Origin: Parasphingorhabdus sp.
GTDB lineage: Bacteria; Pseudomonadota; Alphaproteobacteria; Sphingomonadales; Sphingomonadaceae
DNA length: 64,000 nt
Reading direction: 5' to 3'
Assembly: GCA_030373505.1 (NCBI GenBank)
Contig: JAUCYS010000010.1
Span: forward strand, 1-64,000
In this document: piece by piece, positions 44,587 through 54,050 of the stretch
How positions within the stretch are numbered: position 1 is the stretch's first letter
Layout of the letters: each line of letters opens with the position of its first letter
Program-made: the position numbers and the translations under genes
Notes under the pieces: generated by a model
The model's input: the letters and a program-made list of their open reading frames with translations, nothing else
Databases searched by the model: none
What the model was told of the DNA's origin: nothing

Positions 44587-45677
44587 TCGGCTACCTCCAT
44601 TACATCATCCCGCTGCTCGGCCGCCATCGGCACCAGCCCCAGCTTGGCAAACATCGCCTCATCCGCATCATCGCCGGCATTGCCGGTGGTCAGCAACTTA
44701 TCGCCGGTAAAGATGCTGTTGGCACCTGCCAGGAAGCACAGGGCCTGCGTGCTTTCCGACATGCTTTCGCGACCGGCGGACAGGCGCACCATCGAGGCGG
44801 GCATGGTGATCCGCGCGACCGCAATCGTGCGGACAAATTCAATATCGTCGATCTTCGCCAGCGGCGTATCGGCCAGCATATCGCCGAGCACCGTGCCCTT
44901 GACCGGCACCAGCGCATTTACGGGCACGCTTTCCGGATGCCGCGGCAGGGTCGCCAGCGCATGCACGAAACCGACCCGGTCGGCGCGCGTCTCGCCCATC
45001 CCGACAATGCCGCCCGAGCAGACATTGATGCCGCTGTTGCGCACATTTTCCAGCGTCTCCAGCCGGTCTTCAAAGGTGCGCGTGGTGATCACCTTCTCAT
45101 AATGTTCCGGCGAGGTATCGATATTGTGATTATAATAATCCAGCCCCGCCTCGGCGAGCATCCGCGACTGTTTCTCGGTCAGCATGCCCAGCGTCATGCA
45201 GGTTTCCATGCCCATCTGCCGCACGCCCTTCACCATCTCGATGATCGCCGGCATGTCGCGGTCCTTGGGATTGCGCCAGGCCGCGCCCATGCAGAAGCGC
45301 GAGCTGCCCCGGTCCTTCGCCTGTGCCGCCGTCTGCAGCACGGTGCGGACATCGATCAGCTTCTCCGCCTTCAGGCCCGATTTCGCGCCCGCCGACTGGT
45401 TGCAATAGCCGCAATCCTCCGGGCAGCCGCCGGTCTTGATCGACAGCAGGGTCGACAGCTGCACCTGCCCCGGCGTGTGATGCTCGCGGTGAACGGAAGC
45501 CGCCCGGAACACCAGTTCGTCGAACGGCAGGTCAAACAAAGCCGCGATTTCCTCGCGGGTCCAATCATTGCGGACATTTCTCTCTCCGTTCGTGTCGAGC
45601 GTAGTCGAGACACGCTGGTCCAAACGCTTCTCGACTTCGCTCGAAGCGAACGGTTCTTTTATTCCACTCTCACTCAT
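44583..45677 (-). CDS. bioB: Biotin synthase
   Basis: Radical-SAM enzyme that inserts sulfur into dethiobiotin. The 364-residue protein has the SAM cluster CxxxCxxC as '[13 protein letters not shown]', the barrel motifs '[13 protein letters not shown]' and '[14 protein letters not shown]', and the [2Fe-2S] cysteines further on. Before the conserved '[16 protein letters not shown]' there is an extra N-terminal stretch ('[20 protein letters not shown]') encoded by a palindromic repeat at 45586-45653. ATG at 45677 overlaps the scpA stop (ATGA). No other bio genes are near; its place between scpA and pccA fits supply of biotin to PccA. Confidence 0.95.
   Translation of the reverse strand: MSESGIKEPFASSEVEKRLDQRVSTTLDTNGERNVRNDWTREEIAALFDLPFDELVFRAASVHREHHTPGQVQLSTLLSIKTGGCPEDCGYCNQSAGAKSGLKAEKLIDVRTVLQTAAQAKDRGSSRFCMGAAWRNPKDRDMPAIIEMVKGVRQMGMETCMTLGMLTEKQSRMLAEAGLDYYNHNIDTSPEHYEKVITTRTFEDRLETLENVRNSGINVCSGGIVGMGETRADRVGFVHALATLPRHPESVPVNALVPVKGTVLGDMLADTPLAKIDDIEFVRTIAVARITMPASMVRLSAGRESMSESTQALCFLAGANSIFTGDKLLTTGNAGDDADEAMFAKLGLVPMAAEQRDDVMEVAE
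45586..45653. repeat. Palindromic repeat family D inside bioB N-terminal coding region
   Basis: Arms CCGTTCGTGTCGAGCGTAG and CGACTTCGCTCGAAGCGAACGG are imperfect inverted repeats; inner pair GTCGAGAC/TCTCGAC. It is read through in frame as '[19 protein letters not shown]' of BioB, upstream of the conserved domain. Confidence 0.75.
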
Positions 45678-47809
45678 TCCGCAGCTTCCTCTTCGGGGGG
45701 CATATTGTGCCCCAGCAATCTCAAAATATCGGCCGCACATTCCACAATATTGCTGCCCGGTCCATAGATTCCGACCACACCGCTGTTGCGCAGGAATTCA
45801 TAGTCCTTGGCCGGGATCACGCCGCCGGCAAAAACCTTGATGTCGCTGCGACCGGCCTCTTTCAGAAGATTGATCAGTTCGGGAATCAGCGTCTTGTGAC
45901 CCGCCGCCAGGCTGGAGGCACCGACCGCGTCCACATCTTCCGACAGGGCGAGCTCGGCGGTTTCCTTCGGCGTCTGGAACAAAGGCCCCGAAATGACGTC
46001 AAAACCCATATCGGTAAAGGCGCTGGACACGACATTGGCACCGCGATCATGACCGTCCTGGCCCATTTTGGCGACCAGGATCTTGGGCTTGCGGCCCAGC
46101 CGCTGCGACACCGAATCGACGCCCTCGATCACCATTGCATAGCGCGCATCGCCTTCATAAGCCGCGCCATAAATGCCCTTGACCGGTGTCGGACGGGTTT
46201 CATAGCGGCCGAAGACCGCTTCCATCGCATCCGAAATCTCGCCGAGCGACGCCCGCTTGCGCGCCGCATCGACCGCCAATGCCAGCACATTGCCGTTGGT
46301 CCTTGCACCCTCGGTCAGTGCTTTCAGCGCTTCCTGACAGGCACCCTCGTCGCGCTCGGCGCGCATCTTCTCGAGCCGGGCGATCTGCCCCTGACGTACC
46401 TTGGCATTGTCGATATCCAGCGTTTCCATCGGATCTTCCGCTTCGCGGCGATATTTGTTGACGCCGACGATCACGGCATCGCCGCGGTCCACGGCTGCCT
46501 GTCGTCCCGCTGCCGCTTCCTCGATCATCGCCTTGGGCCACCCATCGGCGACCGCTTTCGCCATGCCACCCTCGGCATCGACCTTTTCGATAATCTCCCA
46601 GGCCTTCTCGACCAGCTCGTCGGTCAGCGCCTCGATATAATAGCTGCCGCCGAGCGGATCGACGACCTTGGTGATGCCCGCCTCTTCCTGCAGCACGATC
46701 TGCGTGTTGCGGGCGATGCGAGCGGAAAAGTCGGTCGGCAGGGCAATCGCCTCGTCGAGCGCATTGGTGTGCAGCGACTGGGTGCCGCCGAGCGTCGCGG
46801 CCATCGCCTCGATCGTGGTCCGGATCACATTATTATAGGGGTCCTGCTCGGTCAGCGACACGCCGGACGTCTGGCAATGGGTCCGCAGCATTTTCGAGCG
46901 CTCGGATTGCGCGCCCAGCCCGTCCATCACCCGGTACCACAGCGTGCGCGCGGCGCGCAGCTTGGCGATTTCCATGAAGAAATTCATGCCGATGCCGAAG
47001 AAGAAACTCAGCCGCCCGGCAAAGGCATCGATATCCAGACCCGTCGCCATCGCCTGCTTGGCATATTCCCGGCCGTCGGCGATCGTGAAAGCCAGTTCCT
47101 GAACCGCTGTCGCTCCGGCTTCGTGCATATGATAGCCGCTGATCGAGATGCTGTTGAACTTCGGCATATGTTCAGACGTATAGGCGATAATATCCGAGAT
47201 AATCCGCATGCTTGGCGCCGGCGGATAGATATAGGTGTTGCGGACCATGAACTCCTTCAGAATATCATTCTGGATAGTCCCGGAAAGCTTGTCCTGCGAA
47301 ACCCCCTGCTCTTCCGCCGCGACAATATAGAAGGCGAGGCACGGAATAACCGCGCCGTTCATCGTCATCGACACCGACATCTCGTCGAGCGGAATCTGGT
47401 CGAACAGGATCTTCATGTCCTCGATACTATCGATCGCCACCCCGGCCTTGCCGACATCGCCGACTACGCGCGGATGGTCGCTGTCATAGCCGCGGTGAGT
47501 GGCCAGATCGAAAGCCACCGACAGCCCCTTCTGGCCCGCCGCCAGATTGCGGCGATAGAAAGCGTTGGATTCCTCGGCGGTCGAAAAGCCGGCATATTGG
47601 CGGATCGTCCAGGGCCTGCCGGCATACATGCTCGCCTTGACCCCGCGGGTGAACGGAGCAAAGCCGGGCAAGCCCGGATCGCCGGCGTCATCGGCCGTAT
47701 AGAGCGGCTTGACGGCAATGCCTTCCGGCGTCTGCCATGTCAGGTCGCGCCCCTTGACCTCCTTGTCAGCCAGTTCCTGCCAGTCCTTGAGTGTCGGTTT
47801 GTCAGTCAT
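45674..47809 (-). CDS. scpA: Methylmalonyl-CoA mutase (large, cobalamin-binding)
   Basis: Interconverts (R)-methylmalonyl-CoA and succinyl-CoA with adenosylcobalamin. The 711-residue protein has the TIM-barrel substrate domain ('[20 protein letters not shown]', '[16 protein letters not shown]') and a C-terminal B12-binding domain with DxHxxG as '[14 protein letters not shown]' and '[16 protein letters not shown]'. This is the single-subunit homodimer type. ATG at 47809 was chosen over one 18 bases upstream. It is followed by bioB with a four-base overlap and depends on cobalamin taken up by the btuB operon. Confidence 0.97.
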   Translation of the reverse strand: MTDKPTLKDWQELADKEVKGRDLTWQTPEGIAVKPLYTADDAGDPGLPGFAPFTRGVKASMYAGRPWTIRQYAGFSTAEESNAFYRRNLAAGQKGLSVAFDLATHRGYDSDHPRVVGDVGKAGVAIDSIEDMKILFDQIPLDEMSVSMTMNGAVIPCLAFYIVAAEEQGVSQDKLSGTIQNDILKEFMVRNTYIYPPAPSMRIISDIIAYTSEHMPKFNSISISGYHMHEAGATAVQELAFTIADGREYAKQAMATGLDIDAFAGRLSFFFGIGMNFFMEIAKLRAARTLWYRVMDGLGAQSERSKMLRTHCQTSGVSLTEQDPYNNVIRTTIEAMAATLGGTQSLHTNALDEAIALPTDFSARIARNTQIVLQEEAGITKVVDPLGGSYYIEALTDELVEKAWEIIEKVDAEGGMAKAVADGWPKAMIEEAAAGRQAAVDRGDAVIVGVNKYRREAEDPMETLDIDNAKVRQGQIARLEKMRAERDEGACQEALKALTEGARTNGNVLALAVDAARKRASLGEISDAMEAVFGRYETRPTPVKGIYGAAYEGDARYAMVIEGVDSVSQRLGRKPKILVAKMGQDGHDRGANVVSSAFTDMGFDVISGPLFQTPKETAELALSEDVDAVGASSLAAGHKTLIPELINLLKEAGRSDIKVFAGGVIPAKDYEFLRNSGVVGIYGPGSNIVECAADILRLLGHNMPPEEEAAE

Positions 47810-47932
47810 ATCTGCCCTGTATATCAATATTCTACTATATTAGCCGTTAGCGACGAGCCTGTCGAACCATCCCGCCCGGACGAGTGGTACTGTCAGCATG
47901 GCTGAAGTTGCCCGGCCCGGCGCAAACGGTTG

Positions 47933-48715
47933 TCATTCACCCTTGAACTCGGGTTTCCGCTTTTGCAGGAAGGAAATGGCCCCTTCCCGTGCATCCTTGC
48001 TGTCGCCGGCGATCCGCTGGCCTTCGGATTCCCGAAACAGCGCCGAAGCATAGTCACTTTCCAGCGCCGCTGCCAGATTCTGCCGCATCACGCCCAGAGC
48101 CACGGTAGGGCCGTCTGCCAGGCGTCTTGCCAGCGTGCCGGTTTCGTCCATCAACGCATCATCCTCGACGCATTTGTAGATCATGCCCCAGTCCGCGGCC
48201 TTTTCACCCGAAATCTTCTCGCCGAGCAACATCATTTCTGTCGCCCGCGCCTTGCCGACCAGACGGGCCAGCATCCACGATGCGCCGCCATCGGGCACCA
48301 AGCCGATATTGACAAAGGCCTGCAAAAAATAGGCGGATTTTCCGGCGATCGCAAAGTCGCTGGCGAGCGCAATTGAACAGCCGACGCCCGCTGCGGGGCC
48401 ATTTACGGCCGTAATCGTCGGAATATTCATTTTCGCCAGCTTCAGCATCAGCGGATTATAATGCTGGTTGAGCGCGGCATAACTGCCCTGCCCGCCGGAC
48501 AGGGCGCTGTCATTCTTCGCCTGAAGATCGGCGCCGGCACAAAAGGCACGGCCTTCCCCGGTAATCACCAGCGCGCGCGCGTCTTCCAGCTTGTCCAGCG
48601 CGATATAGATATCATCCGCCATGCCAAGCGAACAGGCGTTGAGCCGCTCCGGCTTGTTGAGCGTGATCGTGGCGATCTGGTCGGCGATGGCGAGCTTGAT
48701 ATTATCGAATTCCAT
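47933..48715 (-). CDS. Enoyl-CoA hydratase/isomerase family protein
   Basis: A 260-residue crotonase-fold protein with 'ATITLNKPERLNACSLGMADD', the oxyanion-hole blocks 'AFCAGADLQAKND' and 'NGPAAGVGCSIALASDFAIAG', and 'LVPDGGASWMLARLVG'. The glutamate in the second half of the active site ('EMMLLGEKISGEKAADWGM') is the typical position for hydratase/isomerase chemistry. It lies between the epimerase and mutase genes and may act on the branched-chain amino acid or odd-chain acyl-CoA intermediates that lead to propionyl-CoA. Confidence 0.9.
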   Translation of the reverse strand: MEFDNIKLAIADQIATITLNKPERLNACSLGMADDIYIALDKLEDARALVITGEGRAFCAGADLQAKNDSALSGGQGSYAALNQHYNPLMLKLAKMNIPTITAVNGPAAGVGCSIALASDFAIAGKSAYFLQAFVNIGLVPDGGASWMLARLVGKARATEMMLLGEKISGEKAADWGMIYKCVEDDALMDETGTLARRLADGPTVALGVMRQNLAAALESDYASALFRESEGQRIAGDSKDAREGAISFLQKRKPEFKGE

Positions 48716-48732
48716 ATGCGGTCCTTTTGCTT

Positions 48733-48894
48733 CCCTCTCCCGTGAGGGAGAGGGTTGTGAAAACTTGGCAGCTTGCTGCCTAGTTGTAGCTGGGTGAGGG
48801 TGTACTACACATCAGAGTAAGAACGCCCTCATCCAACTTCGGCTAGCTTCCTTCGTCAGCAAGCCTTCGTATCCTTCTCCCTCACGGGAGAAGG
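48733..48894. repeat. Palindromic repeat family B, copy 2
   Basis: Same order as copy 1 (30525-30680): hairpin CCCTCTCCCGTGAGGGAGAGGG, middle block with CTGCCTAGTTGTAGCTGGGT, end hairpin CCTTCTCCCTCACGGGAGAAGG. It fills the 189-base gap between mce and the enoyl-CoA hydratase gene. Confidence 0.92.
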
Positions 48895-48904
48895 TTTGTT
48901 CCAT

Positions 48905-49339
48905 TCAATGCCCCTTGGGCGTTTCCATGATCTCGGTTAGCATCCCGCCCATATCCTTGGGATGCACAAAAAAGATAAGCGTGCCATGCGCACCGATGCG
49001 CGGTTCGCCGAGTACCCGTTTGCCCATCGCTTCAAACTCCGCCTTCGCCGCATGAATGTCGGGTACTTCAAAACAGACATGATGCTGGCCGCCGAGCGGG
49101 TTCTTGGTCAGAAAGCCGTAAATGGGACTGTCCTCGCCGAGCGGCTCGATCAGTTCAATCTGGGTGCCGTTGGTCGGTCCTTCTGCCGGTGTGTCAACGA
49201 AGCAGACCTTCACGCCCTGCGCCGGCAAGTCAAAGGGTTCGCAAATCGAGGTCGCACCCATGACATCGCGCCAGTGGGCGATGCTGTCGGTGATGGAAGG
49301 CGTCACAACGCCGATATGATTGAGTCTTCCGAGTTTCAT
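48905..49339 (-). CDS. mce: Methylmalonyl-CoA epimerase
   Basis: Converts (S)- to (R)-methylmalonyl-CoA between the carboxylase and mutase steps. The 144-residue VOC-fold protein has metal ligands in 'RLNHIGVVTPSI', 'GQHHVCFEVPDI' and 'IELIEPLGEDSP', and the end 'FVHPKDMGGMLTEI' typical of the family. The gene is flanked by two palindromic repeats (families B and A), which separate it from its pathway neighbours. Confidence 0.96.
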   Translation of the reverse strand: MKLGRLNHIGVVTPSITDSIAHWRDVMGATSICEPFDLPAQGVKVCFVDTPAEGPTNGTQIELIEPLGEDSPIYGFLTKNPLGGQHHVCFEVPDIHAAKAEFEAMGKRVLGEPRIGAHGTLIFFVHPKDMGGMLTEIMETPKGH

Positions 49340-49356
49340 TTCATTCCTCCGTTACC

Positions 49357-49437
49357 GTCATTGCGAGGAGCGATAGCGACGCGGCGGTCCAGAGCGGCAA
49401 GCGACACCCTGAATTGCTGCGCTGCGCTCGCAATAAC
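49357..49437. repeat. Palindromic repeat family A, copy 2
   Basis: GTCATTGCGAGGAGCGATAG and GCGCTCGCAATAAC arms, 81 bases, between mce and the DUF808 gene. Slightly diverged from copies 1 and 4 in the right arm. Confidence 0.9.
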
Positions 49438-49471
49438 GATATTGTCTTTTCCCGAATTCAAAACCATTGCT

Positions 49472-50416
49472 TCAATGCTTTTCCCCGTGCGGCATGAACT
49501 TGTGCACCAGCGGTGCGATCAGCGAACCGACCGCCACACCGAGCAGGCCGGACAGGATCGCGAAGCTGATGCCGGTGGCGAATGACGCGGCCGATGCCGG
49601 GAACAGGCCGACCAGCGGATGCGAGATCCAGTCGATCAGATGCTCGGGGCCGTGCCATCCGATGGCCGCAATATTATGCACCAGCAGACCACCGCCGACC
49701 CAGGCCATGGCGAGCGTGCCGATGATCGAGATGGCGGACAGTAGTTTCGGCATCAGCTTGATCAGGCCGCGACCAAAGGAAGCGATGAAGCCTTCATTTT
49801 CCCGCGCCAGATGCAGGCCGATATCGTCCATCTTCACGATCAGCGCGACCGCGCCGTAAACCCCGATGGTAATGACGACCGCGATCAGCGCGAGGATGAT
49901 CCCCTGCTGCCACCAGACCTGGTCGGTCACTTCGGACAGCGCAATCGCCATGATCTCGGCTGACAGGATCAGATCGGTGCGGATTGCACTGGCCACCATC
50001 TCCTCCTCGCGGCCGGGGCCTTCGTCGAGCACCGGCTTTTCGTGCTTGGTGGTCTCGTCGACATGGACCATTTCCAGCACTTTTTCCGCCGCTTCGTAAC
50101 AGAGAAACAGGCCGCCGCAGATCAGGATGATCGGGATAAGAAACGGCGCAAATTGTCCCAGCACAACCGCAGCAGGCAACAGAAAAAGCAGCTTGTTGCG
50201 GAACGATCCCTTGGTGATCTTCCAGATCATCGGCAGTTCGCGCGCTGGCGAAAAGCCGGTCATATATTGCGGCGTCACCGCAGCATCGTCGATCACCACG
50301 CCGGCGGACTTGGTGCCAGCGCGGGCCGCGGCGACACCGATATCGTCCACCGATGCGGCAGCGACTTTCGCAATGGCTGCAACATCGTCGAGAAGGGCTA
50401 CTAGGCCTGTTGGCAT
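49472..50416 (-). CDS. DUF808 (YedI-like) membrane protein
   Basis: A 314-residue inner-membrane protein. N-terminal region 'GLVALLDDVAAIAKVAAASV' and 'KSAGVVIDDAAVTPQYM' is the DUF808 signature; about seven to eight hydrophobic helices follow ('LLFLLPAAVVLGQFAPFLIP', 'ALIAVVITIGVYGAVALIV', 'LLSAISIIGTLAMAWVGGGL', 'ILSGLLGVAVGSLIAPLV'), with an acidic loop between. Function is not known. It has no evident link to the propionate genes around it and is enclosed by family A repeats. Confidence 0.9.
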   Translation of the reverse strand: MPTGLVALLDDVAAIAKVAAASVDDIGVAAARAGTKSAGVVIDDAAVTPQYMTGFSPARELPMIWKITKGSFRNKLLFLLPAAVVLGQFAPFLIPIILICGGLFLCYEAAEKVLEMVHVDETTKHEKPVLDEGPGREEEMVASAIRTDLILSAEIMAIALSEVTDQVWWQQGIILALIAVVITIGVYGAVALIVKMDDIGLHLARENEGFIASFGRGLIKLMPKLLSAISIIGTLAMAWVGGGLLVHNIAAIGWHGPEHLIDWISHPLVGLFPASAASFATGISFAILSGLLGVAVGSLIAPLVHKFMPHGEKH

Positions 50417-50427
50417 GGAAACCCTCC

Positions 50428-50508
50428 GTCATTGCGAGGAGCGAACGCGACGAAGCAAGCCAGAGCGGCAAGCGAAGCTCTCGATTGCTTCGCTGCGCTC
50501 GTAATGTC
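50428..50508. repeat. Palindromic repeat family A, copy 3
   Basis: GTCATTGCGAGGAGCGAACG with right arm GCGCTCGTAATGTC, 81 bases, 13 bases before copy 4 and in the same orientation, forming a doublet. Confidence 0.92.
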
Positions 50509-50521
50509 GCGATCCTCCCTC

Positions 50522-50603
50522 GTCATTGCGAGGAGCCGAAGGCGACGCGGCAATCCAGAGCGGCAAGCGACGCCCAGGATTGCTTCGCTGCGCTCGCAAT
50601 GAC
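50522..50603. repeat. Palindromic repeat family A, copy 4
   Basis: GTCATTGCGAGGAGCCGAAG with right arm GCGCTCGCAATGAC, 82 bases, ending 8 bases before the stop of the GIY-YIG gene. Confidence 0.93.
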
Positions 50604-50611
50604 AATTGCCG

Positions 50612-50905
50612 TCAACCATACGCGATATCTCCGTAGAGGTCCTGCCATTGCGGATTAAAAGACTCGATCAACGCCAGTTTCTTCTTCCTCGATCCGGCCT
50701 TGATTTGCTTCTCTCGCACAATCGCGGCTTCCATATTGTCGTGCATTTCAAACCAGACCAGCATCTTGCACCGATAGCGTCTGGTAAATCCATCCGCGAC
50801 ACCCTCGCGATGCTGCCAGGCCCGCTGCGGGAGATTGGATGTCACTCCGGTGTAGAGAGTCCCATTCCGCTTGCTGGCCATGATATAAACAGCAGGCTGT
50901 TTCAC
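50612..50905 (-). CDS. Small GIY-YIG nuclease domain protein
   Basis: A 97-residue single-domain GIY-YIG protein: 'VYIMASKRNGTLYTGVTSNL' with the two tyrosine strands, the catalytic arginine 'QRAWQHREG', and 'AIVREKQIKAGSRKKKLALI' with the metal-binding glutamate, of the UPF0213-like type. Start is GTG at 50905. The gene is enclosed by family A repeats on both sides (copies 3-4 and 5, within 25 bases), which suggests that nuclease and repeats may be linked. It has no extra DNA-binding domain. Confidence 0.9.
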   Translation of the reverse strand: MKQPAVYIMASKRNGTLYTGVTSNLPQRAWQHREGVADGFTRRYRCKMLVWFEMHDNMEAAIVREKQIKAGSRKKKLALIESFNPQWQDLYGDIAYG

Positions 50906-50923
50906 CGTTCATTGCCCCACCTC

Positions 50924-51003
50924 GTCATTGCGAGGAGCGGAGCGACGAAGCAATCCAGAGCGTCGCTCGCGGCCCTGGATTGCTTCGCTGCGCTCGCAAT
51001 GAC
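50924..51003. repeat. Palindromic repeat family A, copy 5
   Basis: GTCATTGCGAGGAGCGGAGC with right arm GCGCTCGCAATGAC, 80 bases, between pccB (stop at 51030) and the GIY-YIG gene. Confidence 0.93.
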
Positions 51004-51029
51004 CGGTGACAGTCTTCATCTGCAAATTA

Positions 51030-52556
51030 TCACAACGGAATATTGTCATGCTTCTTCCACGGATTCTCCAGCTGCTTGTTGCGCAGCTTCCGCAGCCCAA
51101 GCGCCACCCGGCGCCGAGTCGAATGCGGCATGATCACTTCGTCGATAAAACCCTTTTGCGCCGCGATAAACGGGTTGGCAAAGCGGGCTTCATATTGGGC
51201 GGTACGCTCGGCAATTTCTTCCGCCGTCCTGCCACGGAAGATGATCTCGACCGCGCCCTTGGCCCCCATCACCGCGATTTCGGCGGTCGGCCAGGCATAG
51301 TTGAGATCGCCGCGCAAATGCTTCGACGCCATCACGTCATAGGCACCGCCATAGGCCTTGCGGGTGATGATGGTGATTTTCGGCACGGTCGCCTCGGCAT
51401 AGGCAAAGAGCAGCTTCGCGCCATGCTTGATGATGCCATTATGCTCCTGTGAAGTACCGGGCAGGAAGCCGGGTACGTCGACCAGAGTGATGATCGGAAT
51501 ATTGAACGCATCGCAATAGCGGACAAAACGCGCTGCCTTCTTAGACGCGTTGATATCCAGGCAGCCGGCGAGAACCATCGGCTGGTTGGCGACAACGCCG
51601 ACGGTGGCGCCTTCCATCCGGCCGAAGCCGCAGATGATATTGCCGGCATGGGCCGGCTGGACCTCGAAGAAATCGCCCTCGTCGAGCATCTTGCGGATGA
51701 CTTCGTGCATATCATAGGGCTGATTGGCATTTTCGGGGATCAGCGTGTCCAGACTTTCCTCGAGCCGGTCCCACGGATCGGCGGTCGGCCGTTCGGGGAC
51801 TTCCTCGCGATTGGACAGCGGCATAAAGTCGATAAAGTCGCGCGCAGCCAGCAGCGCCTCGATATCATTGTCATAGGCGAGATCGGCCACGCTGGTCTTG
51901 GTCGTATGCGTCACCGCACCGCCCAGTTCCTCCTGGGTGACGATCTCGTTGGTCACCGTCTTGACCACATCCGGCCCGGTGACGAACATGTAACTGCTGT
52001 CCTTCACCATGAAGATGAAATCGGTCATCGCCGGCGAATAGACCGCACCGCCGGCACAGGGTCCCATGATCAGGCTGAGCTGCGGGATCACGCCGCTGGC
52101 GAGGACGTTTTTCTGGAACACATCGGCATAGCCGCCCAGCGAGGCGACGCCTTCCTGGATGCGGGCACCGCCGCTGTCGTTGATACCGATGACCGGCGCG
52201 CCGACCTTCATCGCATTGTCGAGCACCTTGCAGATCTTCTCGGCATGGCGTTCGGAGAGCGAGCCGCCGAAGACGGTGAAATCCTGAGAGAAGACATAGA
52301 CCAGACGGCCGTTGATCGTGCCGGAACCGGTGACTACGCCGTCACCCGGGATATGCTGTTCGTCCATGCCGAAATCGACGCAATTATGCTCGACATACAT
52401 GTCGATTTCCTCGAACGAATCTTCATCGAGCAGGATATCGAGCCGCTCGCGCGCGGTCAGCTTGCCCTTGGCGTGCTGGGCGTCGATCCGTTTCTGGCCG
52501 CCGCCAAGCATGGCTTCGGCGCGCTTGGCTTCCAATTGTGCGATAATGTCTGACAT
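51030..52556 (-). CDS. pccB: Propionyl-CoA carboxylase carboxyltransferase (beta) subunit
   Basis: Transfers CO2 from carboxybiotin to propionyl-CoA. The 508-residue crotonase-fold protein has '[20 protein letters not shown]', '[20 protein letters not shown]', '[20 protein letters not shown]', '[17 protein letters not shown]' and the C-terminal half '[20 protein letters not shown]', matching PCC/ACC beta chains of the acyl-CoA type. Its partner PccA is encoded about 7 kb away on the same strand, beyond the epimerase and mutase genes. Confidence 0.96.
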   Translation of the reverse strand: MSDIIAQLEAKRAEAMLGGGQKRIDAQHAKGKLTARERLDILLDEDSFEEIDMYVEHNCVDFGMDEQHIPGDGVVTGSGTINGRLVYVFSQDFTVFGGSLSERHAEKICKVLDNAMKVGAPVIGINDSGGARIQEGVASLGGYADVFQKNVLASGVIPQLSLIMGPCAGGAVYSPAMTDFIFMVKDSSYMFVTGPDVVKTVTNEIVTQEELGGAVTHTTKTSVADLAYDNDIEALLAARDFIDFMPLSNREEVPERPTADPWDRLEESLDTLIPENANQPYDMHEVIRKMLDEGDFFEVQPAHAGNIICGFGRMEGATVGVVANQPMVLAGCLDINASKKAARFVRYCDAFNIPIITLVDVPGFLPGTSQEHNGIIKHGAKLLFAYAEATVPKITIITRKAYGGAYDVMASKHLRGDLNYAWPTAEIAVMGAKGAVEIIFRGRTAEEIAERTAQYEARFANPFIAAQKGFIDEVIMPHSTRRRVALGLRKLRNKQLENPWKKHDNIPL

Positions 52557-52684
52557 GCATCCCCCGGCTGTGAATCACTTGGTGCCAAATGCCCTAGTCA
52601 ATGCACAGCCGGTTAGGCAATCCTCAATAGTAATTAATCGTACAATTAAACCTGAGCTTTGATGGCAGCTGCCGTAGCGTCAGC

Positions 52685-54034
52685 CTATTTGAACAGCACC
52701 AGTTCCTCGGCCATGCTGGGATGCAGCGCCACCGTATCGTCAAATGCCTGCTTGGTCAGGCCCGCTTTGACGGCGATTGCCGCCGCCTGCAGAATTTCAG
52801 GTGCATCGGGGCCGATCATGTGCAGGCCGAGGATTTTCTCGGTCGGATGCTCAACGATCATCTTGTAGAGGCTGCGCTCCGGCCGGTCGGCAAAGACATT
52901 GCGCATCGCCCGGAAATCCGAGGAATAGACCCGGATATTGCCATATTTCTCCCGCGCCTCGCCTTCGGTCAGACCAACCGAGGCAATCGGAGGCTGGGAG
53001 AAGACCGCTGAAGGGATATTCTCATAGTCGACGGTGCGCGGGTTATCGCCGAACACGGTGTCGGCAAATGCCTGGCCTTCGCGAATCGCGATCGGGGTCA
53101 GCTGGACGCGGTCGGTGACATCACCGACGGCATAGATATTCTCGACATTGGTCCGACTATATTCGTCGACGATAATCGCATTCTTGTCGTTAAGCGCAAC
53201 ACCGGCCGTTTCCAGCCCCAATCCGTCAACTTTTGGTCGTCTTCCGGTCGCTGCGAGCACAATATCGGCACGAAGTGGAGCTTTTTTGCCGTCCATGTAC
53301 ACATCCAGCGCGCCATCTTCTCGCTTTTCGATCTTGTCGAAGGCGCAGTTGAACTTGTAGCTGATCCCCTTCGCCAGCGAGATCTGGATCAGGCGATCGC
53401 GGACGCTCTCGTCATAGCCGCGCAGGATGATGTCGGAGCGGTTGACCACGGTAACATCGCTGCCCAACCCATTGAAAATTCCGGCAAATTCATTGGCAAT
53501 ATAGCCACCACCGGAAATGATGATCGTTTCCGGAAGCTTTTCTAGATGGAACATCTCGTTCGATGTCGACATATGTTCGCTGCCCGGAAAATCGGCAACC
53601 GCAGGCCACGCCCCGACCGCGATCAATATATATTTCGCCGTCACCGTCCTGCCGCCGGCCAGCCTGATCTCGTGCGGCCCGGTCAGTTCGGCACGTTCGA
53701 GAATGATCTCAACTCCATGATTTTTAAGCGTTTCTGTATAGGCATTGTTGAGCCGGTCAACATCCTTGAGGACATGATCGCGCAATCTCGCCCAGTCAAA
53801 TTTGGCATTGTCCCAAGTCCAGCCGAAATTCTTTCCGTCTTCCAGCTCTTCCGAAAAATGCGAGCCATAGACCAGCAGCTTCTTCGGCACGCACCCGCGG
53901 ATAACGCAGGTCCCGCCCACGCGATATTCTTCGGCAACAGCGACTTTTGCGCCATAGGATGCCGAAACCCGCGCTGCCCGCGTTCCTCCGGAACCTGCTC
54001 CGATAACGAACAGGTCATAATCATATTCAGCCAT
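52685..54034 (-). CDS. gor: Glutathione-disulfide reductase
   Basis: NADPH-dependent reductase of glutathione disulfide. The 449-residue flavoprotein has the FAD fold 'DLFVIGAGSGGTRAARVSA', redox disulfide 'GGTCVIRGCVPKKLLVYGS', the NADPH fold 'IIISGGGYIANEFAGIFNGL' with a following Arg ('NRSDIILRGYDESVRDRL'), and the C-terminal His in 'HMIGPDAPEILQ...ALHPSMAEELV'. The second glutathione-binding features fit gor rather than lpdA or trypanothione reductase. ATG at 54034; pgi lies 16 bases upstream and both read leftwards. Confidence 0.95.
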   Translation of the reverse strand: MAEYDYDLFVIGAGSGGTRAARVSASYGAKVAVAEEYRVGGTCVIRGCVPKKLLVYGSHFSEELEDGKNFGWTWDNAKFDWARLRDHVLKDVDRLNNAYTETLKNHGVEIILERAELTGPHEIRLAGGRTVTAKYILIAVGAWPAVADFPGSEHMSTSNEMFHLEKLPETIIISGGGYIANEFAGIFNGLGSDVTVVNRSDIILRGYDESVRDRLIQISLAKGISYKFNCAFDKIEKREDGALDVYMDGKKAPLRADIVLAATGRRPKVDGLGLETAGVALNDKNAIIVDEYSRTNVENIYAVGDVTDRVQLTPIAIREGQAFADTVFGDNPRTVDYENIPSAVFSQPPIASVGLTEGEAREKYGNIRVYSSDFRAMRNVFADRPERSLYKMIVEHPTEKILGLHMIGPDAPEILQAAAIAVKAGLTKQAFDDTVALHPSMAEELVLFK

Positions 54035-54050
54035 CTGTAATTCCTTGTTT

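Noticed and set aside
49357-51003. Insertion sequence remnants around the GIY-YIG gene
   Set aside because: No transposase frame; the repeats are short palindromes rather than terminal inverted repeats of an IS.
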